DNA from: Sedimentisphaerales bacterium
Lineage (GTDB): Bacteria; Planctomycetota; Phycisphaerae; Sedimentisphaerales; Anaerobacaceae
Reading direction: 5' to 3'
Assembly (NCBI GenBank): GCA_016935195.1
Contig: JAFGRL010000017.1
Span: 1-64,000, forward strand
DNA: 64,000 nucleotides
Part shown: piece after piece, positions 30,716 through 41,900 of the stretch
How positions within the stretch are numbered: position 1 is the first letter of the stretch
How the letters are laid out: every line of letters starts with the position of its first letter
The notes under the pieces: model-generated
What the model saw: only the letters and a program-made list of their open reading frames with translations
Database searches by the model: none
What the model was told of the DNA's origin: nothing
Translations under genes and position numbers: made by a program

Positions 30716-31678
30716 ATGTACAAACTACTTACGCTATCAAAAAATACATTCATTGAGACTTTAAGGCAACCTGTTTATGCAATAATCATCGCCGGAGCCA
30801 TGCTTATTTTTTTCATAAGTCCATCTCTGACGATGTTTTCTATGGACGACGACAATAAGCTCTTACGGGAATTAGGCTTATCTACGCTGTTGGTAACAAG
30901 TTTGTTCATTGCCATATTCGCCGCCTCCGGCGCCGTTGCCGAAGAGATAGAGAATAAAACTGTAACCGGCGTACTTAGCAAACCTGTATCACGTCCGATA
31001 TTTATCATATCCAAGTTTTTCGGTGTCGCTGCTGCTGTCGCCCTTGCACACTATATCTGTACCATAGCTCTACTTATGGCAATAAGGCACGGCGTTCTTG
31101 AGACGGCAAGCGACAGCCACGACTGGACCGCAATCTCTGCGGCCGGAGCCGTCACATTAGCAACATTTGCTCTAAGTGCTTTTTTCAACTACGCTTACGA
31201 CTGGAGGTTTTCCTCAACCGCCGTCGTTTTAGGCAGCGTCTTGGCCACGATGGGTATTGTATTCCTTGCTTTTATCGACAGAAACTGGCAGTTTAACCCA
31301 CAGCAAAACGGCATAAATATGTTCGATATCTACGGCTCCGTACTTTTACTGCTGGCTGCTATAATAGTTACTGCCCTGGCCCTGGCCTTATCATCCAGGT
31401 TCAATATTATGGTAACTCTCGCTGGCTGTGTCGGCATCTTTTTATTGGGTCTGATCAGCGATTACGCATTCGGCAGATTTGCGGATACCGAAATCTGGGC
31501 CAAAATAGGAAGGATTTTGGTGCCGAATCTGCAAATTTTCTGGATAAGTGACGCCATTTACGAAGGCAGTGATGTCCCGCTAAAGTATATACTCATCAGT
31601 GCCCTTTACGCCTTCTGCTATACAACCGGCATAATCGCTATAGCCGTTGCCCTTTTCCAGAGACGCCAGGTGGGATAG
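30716..31678 (+). CDS. ABC-2 type permease
   Basis: start set at MYKLLTLSKNTFIETLRQPVYAIII (supplied ORF begins at 30584); IENKTVTGVLSKPVSRPIFIISKFFGVA. Confidence 0.8.
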   Translation: MYKLLTLSKNTFIETLRQPVYAIIIAGAMLIFFISPSLTMFSMDDDNKLLRELGLSTLLVTSLFIAIFAASGAVAEEIENKTVTGVLSKPVSRPIFIISKFFGVAAAVALAHYICTIALLMAIRHGVLETASDSHDWTAISAAGAVTLATFALSAFFNYAYDWRFSSTAVVLGSVLATMGIVFLAFIDRNWQFNPQQNGINMFDIYGSVLLLLAAIIVTALALALSSRFNIMVTLAGCVGIFLLGLISDYAFGRFADTEIWAKIGRILVPNLQIFWISDAIYEGSDVPLKYILISALYAFCYTTGIIAIAVALFQRRQVG

Positions 31679-31718
31679 CTGTTGAGCATCTGTGGAGAGC
31701 CCAGAGGAATCAGGGGCG

Positions 31719-32657
31719 TTAAAGTAGATTGTCGCGATACCAGTGGATTGCTTTTTTCAGGCCATCACTAAATGAAACCGTCGGCTTATAGCCAATTATC
31801 TGCTCAGCAAGTGTTATATCTGCCAGCGAATGCTTCACATCCCCGGCCCTTGGTTCTGTGTATATCGGTTCAGCCTGCTTTCGGACAAACTCATTAATCA
31901 TATCAATTATCTCGTTGACGGTTACAGCCTGGCCGCAGGCAACATTAACGACCTGGCCTGCCGTATGTTCAGCCCTTGCAGCCAACAAATTGGCCTCGAC
32001 GACGTTATCAATATATGTGAAATCCCGACTCTGTTGGCCGTCGCCATAAATCGTAGGCTTCCTGTCGGTCAATATTGCCGTCACAAAAGCAGGAATAGCG
32101 GCTGCATACTGACTTGCCGGGTCCTGAAAGGGGCCAAAGACATTAAAGTAACGCAGGGAAATAGTCTCTAAGCCGAAACAATCGAAAAAAACTTTGGCAT
32201 AATACTCCCCTGCAAGCTTTGCTACTGCATAGGGTGAGAGCGGTTGAGGCAGCATAGTCTCGACTTTCGGCAGCGTCGGAGTGTCTCCATAAGCTGCCGA
32301 GCTTGCTGCATATACAAAGCGTTTTACCTGGGCGTTGCGAGCTGCCAAAAGAAGTGTAAAAGTCGCATTAACACAATGCCTGTGAGTAGCAGAGGGGTCA
32401 TCGACACTCCTCGGCACCGAAGGCAGGGCACCCTGGTGGAGAACAACTTCAATATCCTTCATTGATGCCTTAGCTACCTCGGCTTGGCCCATATCCGCCT
32501 CGATAAATTCAACTCTGTCTATAATATCTGCAAGATTACTCTTTTTGCCGGTTAGAAGATTATCGACAATTCTGACAAAACAACCCTGAGCAACAAGTTT
32601 CCTGCAGATATTAGAACCGATAAAACCTGCACCTCCGGTTACAAGGAATTTATTCAT
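31719..32657 (-). CDS. NAD-dependent nucleotide-sugar epimerase (GalE/WbpP-like SDR)
   Basis: FLVTGGAGFIGSNICRKLV; YAASSAAYGDTPTLPKVE; SPYAVAKLAGEYYAKVF; GDGQQSRDFTYIDNVVEA. Confidence 0.93.
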   Translation of the reverse strand: MNKFLVTGGAGFIGSNICRKLVAQGCFVRIVDNLLTGKKSNLADIIDRVEFIEADMGQAEVAKASMKDIEVVLHQGALPSVPRSVDDPSATHRHCVNATFTLLLAARNAQVKRFVYAASSAAYGDTPTLPKVETMLPQPLSPYAVAKLAGEYYAKVFFDCFGLETISLRYFNVFGPFQDPASQYAAAIPAFVTAILTDRKPTIYGDGQQSRDFTYIDNVVEANLLAARAEHTAGQVVNVACGQAVTVNEIIDMINEFVRKQAEPIYTEPRAGDVKHSLADITLAEQIIGYKPTVSFSDGLKKAIHWYRDNLL

Positions 32658-32711
32658 TACAAAAGCCTCACAAACAGATCAAATAAATCAACCGAAAATA
32701 GCCTTAATTGG

Positions 32712-34946
32712 TTAAACAGACTGTGCAACTTGCAGTTTTTGATATTTCCGGTAGGATTTGAACTGCTCCTGGAAATAACCGCCTTTGAAGGCCTCGGCAG
32801 CAAATAGAACACAACCAATAATCCTGGAGTTGATTTCGGTAAGCTGGCGTATTGTCCTTACAGCAGCTCCTCTTCTGGTATTGGCTGCATTAAACACAAG
32901 AATCGTTGCATCTACGACTCTGGCAAGGACTTTGGCATCGCTGACCAGCAGCACGGGCGGCCCATCCACAATAATATAATCATAATGTTGCCTCTGCTGC
33001 TTTATCATATCTCGCATCTCCTCTGTGCTGAGCAATTCAGCAGGATTAGCAGGCAAAGGTCCTGAATCAATCAACCAAAGGCCATCAAGACCGGTTGGCC
33101 TTACAATATCCCCAACACCACACTGGCCCTTCAGCAGACTACTTAATCCCAAGTCGGGCAGATTAGGAACAGGGCCTTCGTTTATGACAGCAGGAAATAT
33201 CTTGTAAAGGCTTGGTTGCCTTAAATTGGCATCAATCAATAAAACCTTCTTACCTTCGGCAACAAAAGTATGAGCCAGATTGACCGCAACCGGCGTCTTG
33301 CCATCACCCGGCATGCCGCTGCCGATAAGTAATACCTTGGCAGTATCCAAGGCGCCGGAGAGGCTTAAGTTAGTCCACATGGCACGGTAAGATTCGCTAA
33401 CGATAGAATAAGGCGCCTGGTGAACCACGTGATTTAAGTCTACGCCTCTAAGCTTCTCGTCCTCGTCAGCGTGGGGAATAACGCCCAAAAGATCGATGTC
33501 CAGGTACCTGTGAACGTCCCGCGGCGTTCGAACAAGGTCGTTTAGCAGCTCTATAAGAAAGGCAAGCCCCGTGCTAACTATAAGTCCAAGCATTATTCCT
33601 GCAGGGAAAAATACCCGTTTTTTCGGGAAACTGACCTCCAAAGGTTCCGGAGCCTGGCCTATAGATTGGACCTTAGGAGTCTCAGGGTCATCAAGCAAGG
33701 CCTTTTGTTTGACAATAGCTAATTTAATATCGTCAAGTCTTTCTTTTCTCTCATCTCTGATACGGGCCCGCTTTTCATATTCAACTCTGGCAGCGTCAAG
33801 GTCTTTTTTTCTTGCTATTGCTTCTTCCCGCAGCGTTTCGAGTCTTTCTAATCTATCGGTCAGCAATACCAGGCTATCCTGGGCATTCATCAGATTTGAC
33901 CTTCTTGTCTGCTCAGCAATAACAGCTTTTCTGGCTCCTCTTTCCTGTTGAATCTGATTTATCCTCTCCCTGACCTCGATTACATCTCTATGATTTTCAC
34001 CCAGCCTTGTAAGTCTGCCGGCAAGAGCTGCCTCAGTAAGGGCAAGCTGCTGTGCAAGCATAGTCATAATAGGGTCGGTCTCAATCTGACGTTCGACCTG
34101 TTCGTTAATGGGTCCGGCGGCCTGATTGCCAAGGGTTCTTACGGCAGATTGAGTTTCTTCTATATCTAACGTGATCTTGTTCTGTTCAACTGTCAGATTA
34201 TCGAGTTCGTTCTCAACTGTGCTTCGGAAGTTACGTTGTTCAAGGTCGGCAAAACCGGCTGGCAACAATTGGCGGACTTTATTAAGGGCGTCTTCGGCGT
34301 AATTCAGATCTTTTTGAACATTATCCTGCTGATCGGTAAGCCGGGCCATTTTCTCAAGGATTTCTTCTCTTTTTGTCCCCCCATACGAACTAACAAATAA
34401 ACGGACCATCTCATTAACAATCAGTGCTGCTTCCTTCTTATCGCCACAAGTCATCGATAGAGATATAAACTCGGCATCCCTCTGAGCAAAAGCTTGCGAA
34501 TATTTCTTCAATTCCTTAAAGGCCTCTCTGATGCGTTCACTTTTTGTCTTTGCCAGGCCTTTGAACCAGTTGGTTTCCTGAATCCTGTCTCTATCGATCA
34601 ATTTCTGCATAGAACTCTGCTGTCTAATAAGGTTGGCTATCGAGACTCGATGGCCGTACCGAATATCTTTGCTAACCAGGGCTCCTCCGATGGTTAGAGG
34701 GTCTTTTTCTACGGGAGGAAGAACTCTTATTAACGTTTGAGCCGTATATTTTGGAGCATATCTTAATAACAGATACCAAGACACAACACCGCTGATCGAA
34801 CCGAGGATAGCAAGACAGACTATCAGCAGGATATGCCTGCGGAGGATACCAAAGACTTCCTTTGGTGTCAGCGTCACCGCTTCGCTGGCCTGTCGGCCCC
34901 TACCAGGTCTAACCATTTTGTCTATGACCATTTTTTTCAGTTCCAC
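32712..34946 (-). CDS. Wzc-like polysaccharide chain-length determinant / tyrosine autokinase
   Basis: Wzz domain plus GSGMPGDGKTPVAVNLAHTFVAEGKKVLLIDANLRQPSLYKIF Walker A/A-prime and YDYIIVDGPPVLLVSDAKVLA; short Tyr-containing C-tail. Confidence 0.92.
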   Translation of the reverse strand: MELKKMVIDKMVRPGRGRQASEAVTLTPKEVFGILRRHILLIVCLAILGSISGVVSWYLLLRYAPKYTAQTLIRVLPPVEKDPLTIGGALVSKDIRYGHRVSIANLIRQQSSMQKLIDRDRIQETNWFKGLAKTKSERIREAFKELKKYSQAFAQRDAEFISLSMTCGDKKEAALIVNEMVRLFVSSYGGTKREEILEKMARLTDQQDNVQKDLNYAEDALNKVRQLLPAGFADLEQRNFRSTVENELDNLTVEQNKITLDIEETQSAVRTLGNQAAGPINEQVERQIETDPIMTMLAQQLALTEAALAGRLTRLGENHRDVIEVRERINQIQQERGARKAVIAEQTRRSNLMNAQDSLVLLTDRLERLETLREEAIARKKDLDAARVEYEKRARIRDERKERLDDIKLAIVKQKALLDDPETPKVQSIGQAPEPLEVSFPKKRVFFPAGIMLGLIVSTGLAFLIELLNDLVRTPRDVHRYLDIDLLGVIPHADEDEKLRGVDLNHVVHQAPYSIVSESYRAMWTNLSLSGALDTAKVLLIGSGMPGDGKTPVAVNLAHTFVAEGKKVLLIDANLRQPSLYKIFPAVINEGPVPNLPDLGLSSLLKGQCGVGDIVRPTGLDGLWLIDSGPLPANPAELLSTEEMRDMIKQQRQHYDYIIVDGPPVLLVSDAKVLARVVDATILVFNAANTRRGAAVRTIRQLTEINSRIIGCVLFAAEAFKGGYFQEQFKSYRKYQKLQVAQSV

Positions 34947-34955
34947 TTGTTGGTC

Positions 34956-34978
34956 CTCCGCAAGGAGTCCCTAGGACT
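34956..34978 (+). repeat. 23-bp double-hairpin repeat copy
   Basis: CTCCGCAAGGAGTCCCTAGGACT in gap between wzc-like and giant TPR gene. Confidence 0.75.
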
Positions 34979-35010
34979 ATTTTTGCTTTGTGTTTGTGAG
35001 ACAGCGAAGC

Positions 35011-38000
35011 TTAATCCTGACTCTGCGAACTAATCCGCTCAATGGCTGCATTTATCCGCTCCTTTGCCTGCTGAGCCTGCTCCTGGTCTCCCACATCGAG
35101 CGCCTGCCTAAAAGCTGCAAGGGCCTCTTTCAATGAGCCAAGCTTCTCATGTACCTGTCCTAAATGCTCATACACTTCCCAGGGTGCCGATATTCTACCC
35201 TGCTCATACTGCTGCAAGGCAGCCTGCAGAAACTCTGCCGCCTGTGCATATTCGCCTTTTTTGTATAATACATAAGAGTAAGTATCGAGATAACTTGGAT
35301 TTTCAGGCTCAACCTGGTAAGCACGCCTGGCATACTCAACGGCGTCGTCAAGCCTTATGTCTTTTTCAGCCAGCAAATAAGCCAAGTTATTTAGAACACT
35401 TGTATTGTTCGGCATTTCTGCCAACAGACTTTCGTACACATCGACCGATCTTTTTAGATAAACGTTATCGGATGTTTTTCTATAGGCGGCCTGTAAAACT
35501 TCTGCCTTTTTAGCCATATAACTAACTCTTCCCGGGCTATTAGGGCCTGCTATCTCCAACATTTTTTCAATATAATCTAAGGCTTTGTTGTACTGGCCGT
35601 TGATATTTGCCAAATTAAACATGGCCAGATTAGCAGCAATTGAATCTGGGTTAGCTGTGAGTTTTTCCTGACAAAGCTCGTGGAGTTCTTCTGCGCCCAG
35701 CAAGTTGTACATCCTTTGCAGAACCATTGAGGTAAGTTGCTCATTAGTACCAGCCTTATCGACCGCCTTACGGCAAAATTCCACAGCGGCGTTTTTATCA
35801 TTTAACTGAAATTTCGCTTCGGCCATCCGCAGGTAAACCACAGGAGCAAAACGGCGGTCAACATACCTGCCCGCAAATTCAAAAACCTTGTCAATCTTTC
35901 CTCCTTTTATAAGCGAGAGCATATAACCATCCACTACTTCGACCCTGACGTTGCCATGCTGTTCTGCTAACTCTATTGCCTGACCATATAATTGTTCCGC
36001 CTTTTCGAAATCATTCTGTGCCATTGCAAATGCACCGGCCTGATTGTACCAGTAATCACTGTCTGCGAACTTATCCAGGGTTTCTTTGTAAAATTTCTCA
36101 AGTTCTTCTTTTTTCCCGAGCCGCCAGTAAACCTGCTCGAGTAATGCCCGGGCTTCCATATCCACGGCCGGCATATCAATTGCGCTTTTGAGCTCCATTA
36201 CAGCATCCTCGTAGCGTCCGGCGCGCAGGTAAGCTCTGGCGAGAATTATTCTCGTACTCGGCTCATCGGTTAATAGTTTGCTTCTTTTAAGGTCAATTAT
36301 AGCCTGTTCAGGGTCGCCCTTGAAAAGATTTACCTGACCTCTTAATCTCCATGCCCGAAAGTTATTCCTGTTACTCTCAAGGTTTTGATTCACGAGCTCC
36401 AATGCCCTGTTCATCTGCCCTTTTCTCATCACCAGCGCTGCTTCAAGCAAAAGGGCTTCAGAACTTTCGGGGTATCTCTCTCTAAAGCTTTCAAGTTTGC
36501 CTTCGACTTCCTGAACGAGGCCAACCTTAAGAAAGCTCTGAATCTGTAGAAGTTCATTTTGTACATTTTCTTCAAGTGCTAAAAGTTCCTCTGAGTATTT
36601 TCTGATTCCTTCTCTATCAGATGACTTTTCAGAAACCATCCACAGGCCTTTTAGTATGTTCACATCAGAAGGATTGTCTTGGTAAAGCGTGTTAAGAATC
36701 TCCCTGGCCTTATCAAACCTGCTGTCTTGATAATAGTAGATCCACTGCAACTGCTTATCCTGGGACTGCTGCAGTAATTCTTCAGCTCTTTCTGGCTGTC
36801 CTGTTAGCCGATAGTACTCAGCTAAGCTACTGATGACGTCTCTGTTGTCCGGCTCGATAGCTTTAGCCTGCTCAAAGGACGAAAGAGCCATATCAAATAA
36901 AGCCTTTTTGCGTTGACTATCGCTGTTCTGAGAAGCTATCCTCACTGCCATTTTGCCAAGCAGCAAGGCGTTCTCCACAGTTGGATTAGCCTTTTGTAGT
37001 CCCTGCCGTATTGCCAAAGCCCTGGCAGGCTCTGTGGAACTTATGTACTCAGCGTAAAAACTATACAACTCCAAATCTCCCGGGTTAAGTATTCTGGCCC
37101 TATCGATAGCTGTTCGTGCTTCAATGACCTGATCGGAAGATGTGTCATCGCCGAGCTTTTGATTACGCCTGAATAGTGCACTGGCCAGGTGCTTTGCAAT
37201 GGCAGCATCCAGTGGATTTAAAGACGATGCTTTACGAGCATCCTCAATAAATGCATGCTCATTTCCAAGAGCTCCGTTGACAGAGCTTCTGAGCATATAA
37301 GCATATGAGAAAACTGGCCTATATTTCAGACTTTCATTCAGATTTGCCAAGGCCGCTTCATATCGCTGCCTGGCCATATCAAGCCGAGCAGCGAAAAACG
37401 TACCTTCACAATCATCAAGATTTTCGCCTCGAGCCAAATTCAAGACCTCATCTGCCAGAGGCCAATCCTTCTGAATAAGCGCTATATCGAAAAGATAACC
37501 TGCAGCCAGGCGCCGATTATTAAGCCTTACTGCCTTCATGGCCGACGGTAAATTGACGTCTGTACCGGCTGTTTCAAAAACTTTCCTGCCATCGGCTTTG
37601 GTCTCGAGTATTTTTCTGAATTCAGCGACTGCTTTGTTCGGCTCATTGTACCCCTGGTAAAATATGCCGAGGCTCATTGCTCGGGCCTGAGGCTGCTCAA
37701 TATCTTCCAAAACCCCCTGATTGATCTGTCTGAATCTCTCCTCAGGAACATTGTTCGGCTCAGGTTCTGATAAGACTTTCTGGTAAATCTTAAGCCTTGT
37801 ATTGTCGGGAAAATGACGTAAGCATTGACCGGCTAAATTCTTCGCCTCGGTTATTTTGCCCTGTGCAATATAGCTTCTTATAACGGTGTTAACAGGAATT
37901 TTGGGAACAGCATTTGGCTCGGTTTCCAACAGCCTGCTAAGCAGCTTTGCCATATCATCAATACAACCGACCAACTCAGCCTGCATTAATTGTGTAGAGC

Positions 38001-39972
38001 TCCCGGGTTCAGCAGTTTCCTTATCGCCGCCCGAAAATTGCTCAGTACTTTCTTTCATCTGCTGCCGGCCTATAGTTCTTTGAACCTGCTTAATCTTGGC
38101 CTGGACAATGACCAGTTTAAATCTGAGTGTGTTGGGGTCATTAGTGTCTCTTTTCGCCAGTTCCTGTTCAATCTCGTCAACCTGACCTGCACCGGCATAA
38201 GCTTCTATTCGTATGCGGTTGCTTCTATCATTCTTCCAATACCTCTGTTCAAAAGAATTAATGACGCTTATAGCTTGCTCGTACATTCTGACTTTAAGAA
38301 GCATTTCTGCATAGTCCAGAAAAACTTCTGGTTTTGTTCTATAGATTCCGGCATTAAGAGCTCCGGCCAGGAACTCAAGAATGGCGCCATCTTCTGAAGT
38401 ACCTTTAAAAACTTCAGCAAGCGTAAAGCAGAGATGAGGATCCAACTGGTGGGGTTTCTCGGCTGCCCCTTTGATTTGTTCATAGACAGTATAGAGGATT
38501 CTAATGGCGTTGGTTCGATTACCTTTTGCCAGCTCCAACATCCCCCGCCATTTAACAACCACAGGGTCTTCACCGCTGCCTCTTAGTTGTTCAATTTGAT
38601 GGACCACCTGGCCGGCCCTTTTGAGCCATTCCTGATATTGCACAACCTGGTCACTATCAGTTTCACCTTGCAGCAACATCGCCTGCTCGGTATAGCATTT
38701 TGCAAGAAAAACATACAGCGAAGTCCTGTATGTCCTGGCAGCCAGATATCGTGGGCCGCTTTGCTGCTGGGCATCTGCCAGATCGAGCGCGTTCTCTGCA
38801 ATCTCTAACCCCCTATGGAGATCCGGACGTCGTTTATAAAGCGAAAACCTTCGATAGTGCAATTCGGCCGCAGTAATCGCATAAGGAACTGCTTGACGGT
38901 CCAGTTCGGTTGCTCTATCAATTTCCTCCACGGCTTTATCGAGATAGTCATGGCCGAGCATCAGGTAAAATTCTGCTAATGCTGCGTAAGCTTCGGCACT
39001 TGAGTTGAATTTTTCCACAAGCAAGAGGTATTCGGGCTCAAGTGTGTTGAGCTGCTGTTTGTCAGACCCAGCCCCCGGCATTTGGGAAATAATAACGTCT
39101 CGTTTCATCTTTAGCATATTAACCTGGGCTCTTACATCATCATCGGCAGCCTCGGCAGCAAGTTCTAAAAGCTCAATCGCATGTGCTGCTCCTTTTTGTG
39201 CTTCTTCAACATTGCCTTTTGATGCGAGGATTTGTCCCTTAGTTTTGAAGGTTTGTGCCAGATACCAGCAAGCATCGATGTTGTTTGGTTCGAGTTGTCG
39301 CACTTTTTCTAAGTCACTAATAGCATTGGCCAGAGATTCATCCGTGTCGGTTACCGCCCCCATTGTTGCCATTCCCAGGACAGCCCTGCCGCGAACGAGG
39401 TACAGGTATGGCTCCAGTGTCTGCGCGAGCTTTTCGGCTTGTCCCATAGGATAAGACTCAAACTCATTGACGTCTCTACTGAGCAAATCCTGCTGCTCAG
39501 CCACTTTCAGAAAATCCGAAGCATCTGAGCGAACATCCTGCCAGCCACCATATAAGCCCAAATCTGCCAGGCTGTCAGCCATGATATACATATACTTCAG
39601 CCGGCCATAGCGAGCCTTTGCATTATTGCTCTGCACTCTTATGATCTCGTTCCAGGCACCGATTACCTTATTCCACTGGTCAGTTTCATAAAAAACATCC
39701 GCAAGCTTAAAAAGTATCTGTACCTTTAGCTCATCTTCCTTTGCTCTCGCACGTGCTCTAAGATAGTTTCTCTGAGCCTTTTCGTACTGTTGCTCTTTTT
39801 CCTCTTGAACAACTTCCAGCCGAGCTGCTTCCAATGCCTCATCACCGTCGCTGATAAACTTTTGCGGGTCCCTGGCCAGATACAGAATCGCCACAATTGC
39901 GAGGAAAATCAATAAGACAAAAACCGCAGAGCCGACGAGTGCGACTTTTTTATTCAATCTTCTCCTTGCCAT
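35011..39972 (-). CDS. giant TPR-repeat membrane-anchored protein (1653 aa) of the EPS/exosortase locus
   Basis: N-term TM (VALVGSAVFVLLIFLAIVAILYLA) and many TPR units; located directly downstream of EpsI-like/exosortase genes. Confidence 0.85.
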   Translation of the reverse strand: MARRRLNKKVALVGSAVFVLLIFLAIVAILYLARDPQKFISDGDEALEAARLEVVQEEKEQQYEKAQRNYLRARARAKEDELKVQILFKLADVFYETDQWNKVIGAWNEIIRVQSNNAKARYGRLKYMYIMADSLADLGLYGGWQDVRSDASDFLKVAEQQDLLSRDVNEFESYPMGQAEKLAQTLEPYLYLVRGRAVLGMATMGAVTDTDESLANAISDLEKVRQLEPNNIDACWYLAQTFKTKGQILASKGNVEEAQKGAAHAIELLELAAEAADDDVRAQVNMLKMKRDVIISQMPGAGSDKQQLNTLEPEYLLLVEKFNSSAEAYAALAEFYLMLGHDYLDKAVEEIDRATELDRQAVPYAITAAELHYRRFSLYKRRPDLHRGLEIAENALDLADAQQQSGPRYLAARTYRTSLYVFLAKCYTEQAMLLQGETDSDQVVQYQEWLKRAGQVVHQIEQLRGSGEDPVVVKWRGMLELAKGNRTNAIRILYTVYEQIKGAAEKPHQLDPHLCFTLAEVFKGTSEDGAILEFLAGALNAGIYRTKPEVFLDYAEMLLKVRMYEQAISVINSFEQRYWKNDRSNRIRIEAYAGAGQVDEIEQELAKRDTNDPNTLRFKLVIVQAKIKQVQRTIGRQQMKESTEQFSGGDKETAEPGSSTQLMQAELVGCIDDMAKLLSRLLETEPNAVPKIPVNTVIRSYIAQGKITEAKNLAGQCLRHFPDNTRLKIYQKVLSEPEPNNVPEERFRQINQGVLEDIEQPQARAMSLGIFYQGYNEPNKAVAEFRKILETKADGRKVFETAGTDVNLPSAMKAVRLNNRRLAAGYLFDIALIQKDWPLADEVLNLARGENLDDCEGTFFAARLDMARQRYEAALANLNESLKYRPVFSYAYMLRSSVNGALGNEHAFIEDARKASSLNPLDAAIAKHLASALFRRNQKLGDDTSSDQVIEARTAIDRARILNPGDLELYSFYAEYISSTEPARALAIRQGLQKANPTVENALLLGKMAVRIASQNSDSQRKKALFDMALSSFEQAKAIEPDNRDVISSLAEYYRLTGQPERAEELLQQSQDKQLQWIYYYQDSRFDKAREILNTLYQDNPSDVNILKGLWMVSEKSSDREGIRKYSEELLALEENVQNELLQIQSFLKVGLVQEVEGKLESFRERYPESSEALLLEAALVMRKGQMNRALELVNQNLESNRNNFRAWRLRGQVNLFKGDPEQAIIDLKRSKLLTDEPSTRIILARAYLRAGRYEDAVMELKSAIDMPAVDMEARALLEQVYWRLGKKEELEKFYKETLDKFADSDYWYNQAGAFAMAQNDFEKAEQLYGQAIELAEQHGNVRVEVVDGYMLSLIKGGKIDKVFEFAGRYVDRRFAPVVYLRMAEAKFQLNDKNAAVEFCRKAVDKAGTNEQLTSMVLQRMYNLLGAEELHELCQEKLTANPDSIAANLAMFNLANINGQYNKALDYIEKMLEIAGPNSPGRVSYMAKKAEVLQAAYRKTSDNVYLKRSVDVYESLLAEMPNNTSVLNNLAYLLAEKDIRLDDAVEYARRAYQVEPENPSYLDTYSYVLYKKGEYAQAAEFLQAALQQYEQGRISAPWEVYEHLGQVHEKLGSLKEALAAFRQALDVGDQEQAQQAKERINAAIERISSQSQD

Positions 39973-40044
39973 AATTATCCCTTCTGTCTTGGCAGGGCCA
40001 ATGAAAGCACCTACTGCGCAACAAAATGTGAAAAATAACGTTTT

Positions 40045-40848
40045 TTACCAATCCGGCAAATGCTCCTTTTCCAAAACTGGCAGAATCACATCCAAAAGCT
40101 TATGCGCGGACGCCACCGCCTCAGCCTTGGTAGGTGAGACGTTACTTTGGTTGAAAATTATCTCTATCTTGCAAAAGTACGAAGATTTACGAAAAATATT
40201 TCTGTTCAGTGCCAGTCGTGCCTTTTCTCTGCTGCTGGCGTAGGTACCATTGACATGAAAAAGATAAAGAACAGGAAATTTTGAACTATTCCACCAATGG
40301 CCTGGTTGAGTACCTGTAAAAACCAGATACTTACCTTCAATCTTGCGTACATCGTCCTTATGTCCTTTAGCCCTGCTGTAATTATCTTGATTGGCCGGGT
40401 AAACTGACTTCTTAACTTCAAACATTACATTATCTGATGCAACCTTCTGGTATCCACCCCCGACATAGCATTCTTCAGGTACGTGTGGCACACGGTCGGG
40501 CAAATCATAGTAAGTAACAAACAGCATAAATTTTCGAATTGGGTTGTTATCAGCGACCTCGGTATCCTCAAGCAGCCATTGAATGTAGTCTTGCGTACCC
40601 AGACTCTCAAGCACATCTTTATTATCAATTTTCTTCTTTGCAACCACCTTATATGGTGCCAAGTTGCTCTGGTCCATAAGCTCCAGGGGTTTTTTAAGAG
40701 GCAAAGGTACCTTCTCTAAGTATATGCCGAATTTCTTTATAGCCGCCGACATACCACCTGCGGATATTGCAAGGACGGCCACACATATCAAAAAAGCCGG
40801 CTGCAGGTAAATATTCTTCAAACGTAATTTCTCGTCGGTCAGCTTCAA
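40045..40848 (-). CDS. EpsI-like (exosortase-associated, DUF3485-type) protein
   Basis: single TM; DRVPHVPEECYVGGGYQ resembles HxPxxCYxGxGW EpsI signature; adjacent to exosortase. Confidence 0.7.
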   Translation of the reverse strand: MKLTDEKLRLKNIYLQPAFLICVAVLAISAGGMSAAIKKFGIYLEKVPLPLKKPLELMDQSNLAPYKVVAKKKIDNKDVLESLGTQDYIQWLLEDTEVADNNPIRKFMLFVTYYDLPDRVPHVPEECYVGGGYQKVASDNVMFEVKKSVYPANQDNYSRAKGHKDDVRKIEGKYLVFTGTQPGHWWNSSKFPVLYLFHVNGTYASSREKARLALNRNIFRKSSYFCKIEIIFNQSNVSPTKAEAVASAHKLLDVILPVLEKEHLPDW

Positions 40849-40901
40849 ATCTCACCTATTTTAACTGCTAAAGTAAAGCTTTAACACAAAACACTTACCC
40901 A

Positions 40902-41885
40902 TTATTGGTGCCGGAGCCTTTTTCTAACTATAACATTTGGAAGTTTGGACTCGGTTTGCTCAATAAATAAACTTGCCATAAACCACGCGATAAAGCCGTA
41001 GATTGCAAATGCCAATGGCAGCATTACTAAGCCCAGCATATCATGATATATACCCTGAGTATATTTGGGATGTATTAACACATAAATAAATCCTGTCACC
41101 GTAACGCGGATAATATTGCAGAGTATGGCTATTGGTATTGTGCTTCCAAGCAGGACCGCCCGCTGCCATATCGGTCTGTAATGTAAATATGCCATTGCTA
41201 CACCCAGAGCCAAAAACGCCATCAATAGCCTCATTCCACTACATGCCTCAGCCACGTTAAGTGACGGCTCCAGTTGCTGGCCCTGGTATGTTATATCTAT
41301 CACAACACCATTGGCTGTGGCTTCAAGACCTTTGACTAAATTCAGCACAGCAGATGATACGTCAGCGGCAAGTAACCGCATAGGCATAGTTAACTGCACA
41401 TAATATCTTTGTGGCAGTGGTATAGCAAAAATCAGGAAAAAGATCGGCAGCCAGGTATACTTCAAAAGACGCCAACCTCCCAGAAACAACACAATCGCAC
41501 AAAGAGCCGGTATCATACAGAGAGGTCGAAAATATCCGTATTGGAATTGAACTATATTAAGGGGATAGAACAATATGACACAAATCAGAAGGAAAAGCCC
41601 AAGCCAGTTTGGTCTTGTTCTAACGTTCAGTATGTTGTGCTTGCGCTGATTAACAAAGTACAAACTGAAAAATGGAATCAAAAATCCATGCGACCAACTA
41701 CTGTCGGTAACCCATCGCCGTACAATCGTTTCAATCTCACTATGAAAAAGCCAAAAAAATAACCCTCCAATTATTAGAATTTTTATATAACTGTGCACAT
41801 TTAGGTCAGACCAGTTTGCATGCGGGCTGGCCAAGCCACGTGACGGTGGCGTTTCTTGATCTGAGAAAACAATATTTTCTGCCAT
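40902..41885 (-). CDS. exosortase
   Basis: polytopic; catalytic AEACSGMRLLMAFLALG, NIIRVTVTGFI and YHDMLGLVMLPLAFAIYGFIAW (Cys/Arg/His triad region). Confidence 0.92.
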   Translation of the reverse strand: MAENIVFSDQETPPSRGLASPHANWSDLNVHSYIKILIIGGLFFWLFHSEIETIVRRWVTDSSWSHGFLIPFFSLYFVNQRKHNILNVRTRPNWLGLFLLICVILFYPLNIVQFQYGYFRPLCMIPALCAIVLFLGGWRLLKYTWLPIFFLIFAIPLPQRYYVQLTMPMRLLAADVSSAVLNLVKGLEATANGVVIDITYQGQQLEPSLNVAEACSGMRLLMAFLALGVAMAYLHYRPIWQRAVLLGSTIPIAILCNIIRVTVTGFIYVLIHPKYTQGIYHDMLGLVMLPLAFAIYGFIAWFMASLFIEQTESKLPNVIVRKRLRHQ

Positions 41886-41900
41886 AGCTTAACAATTCTG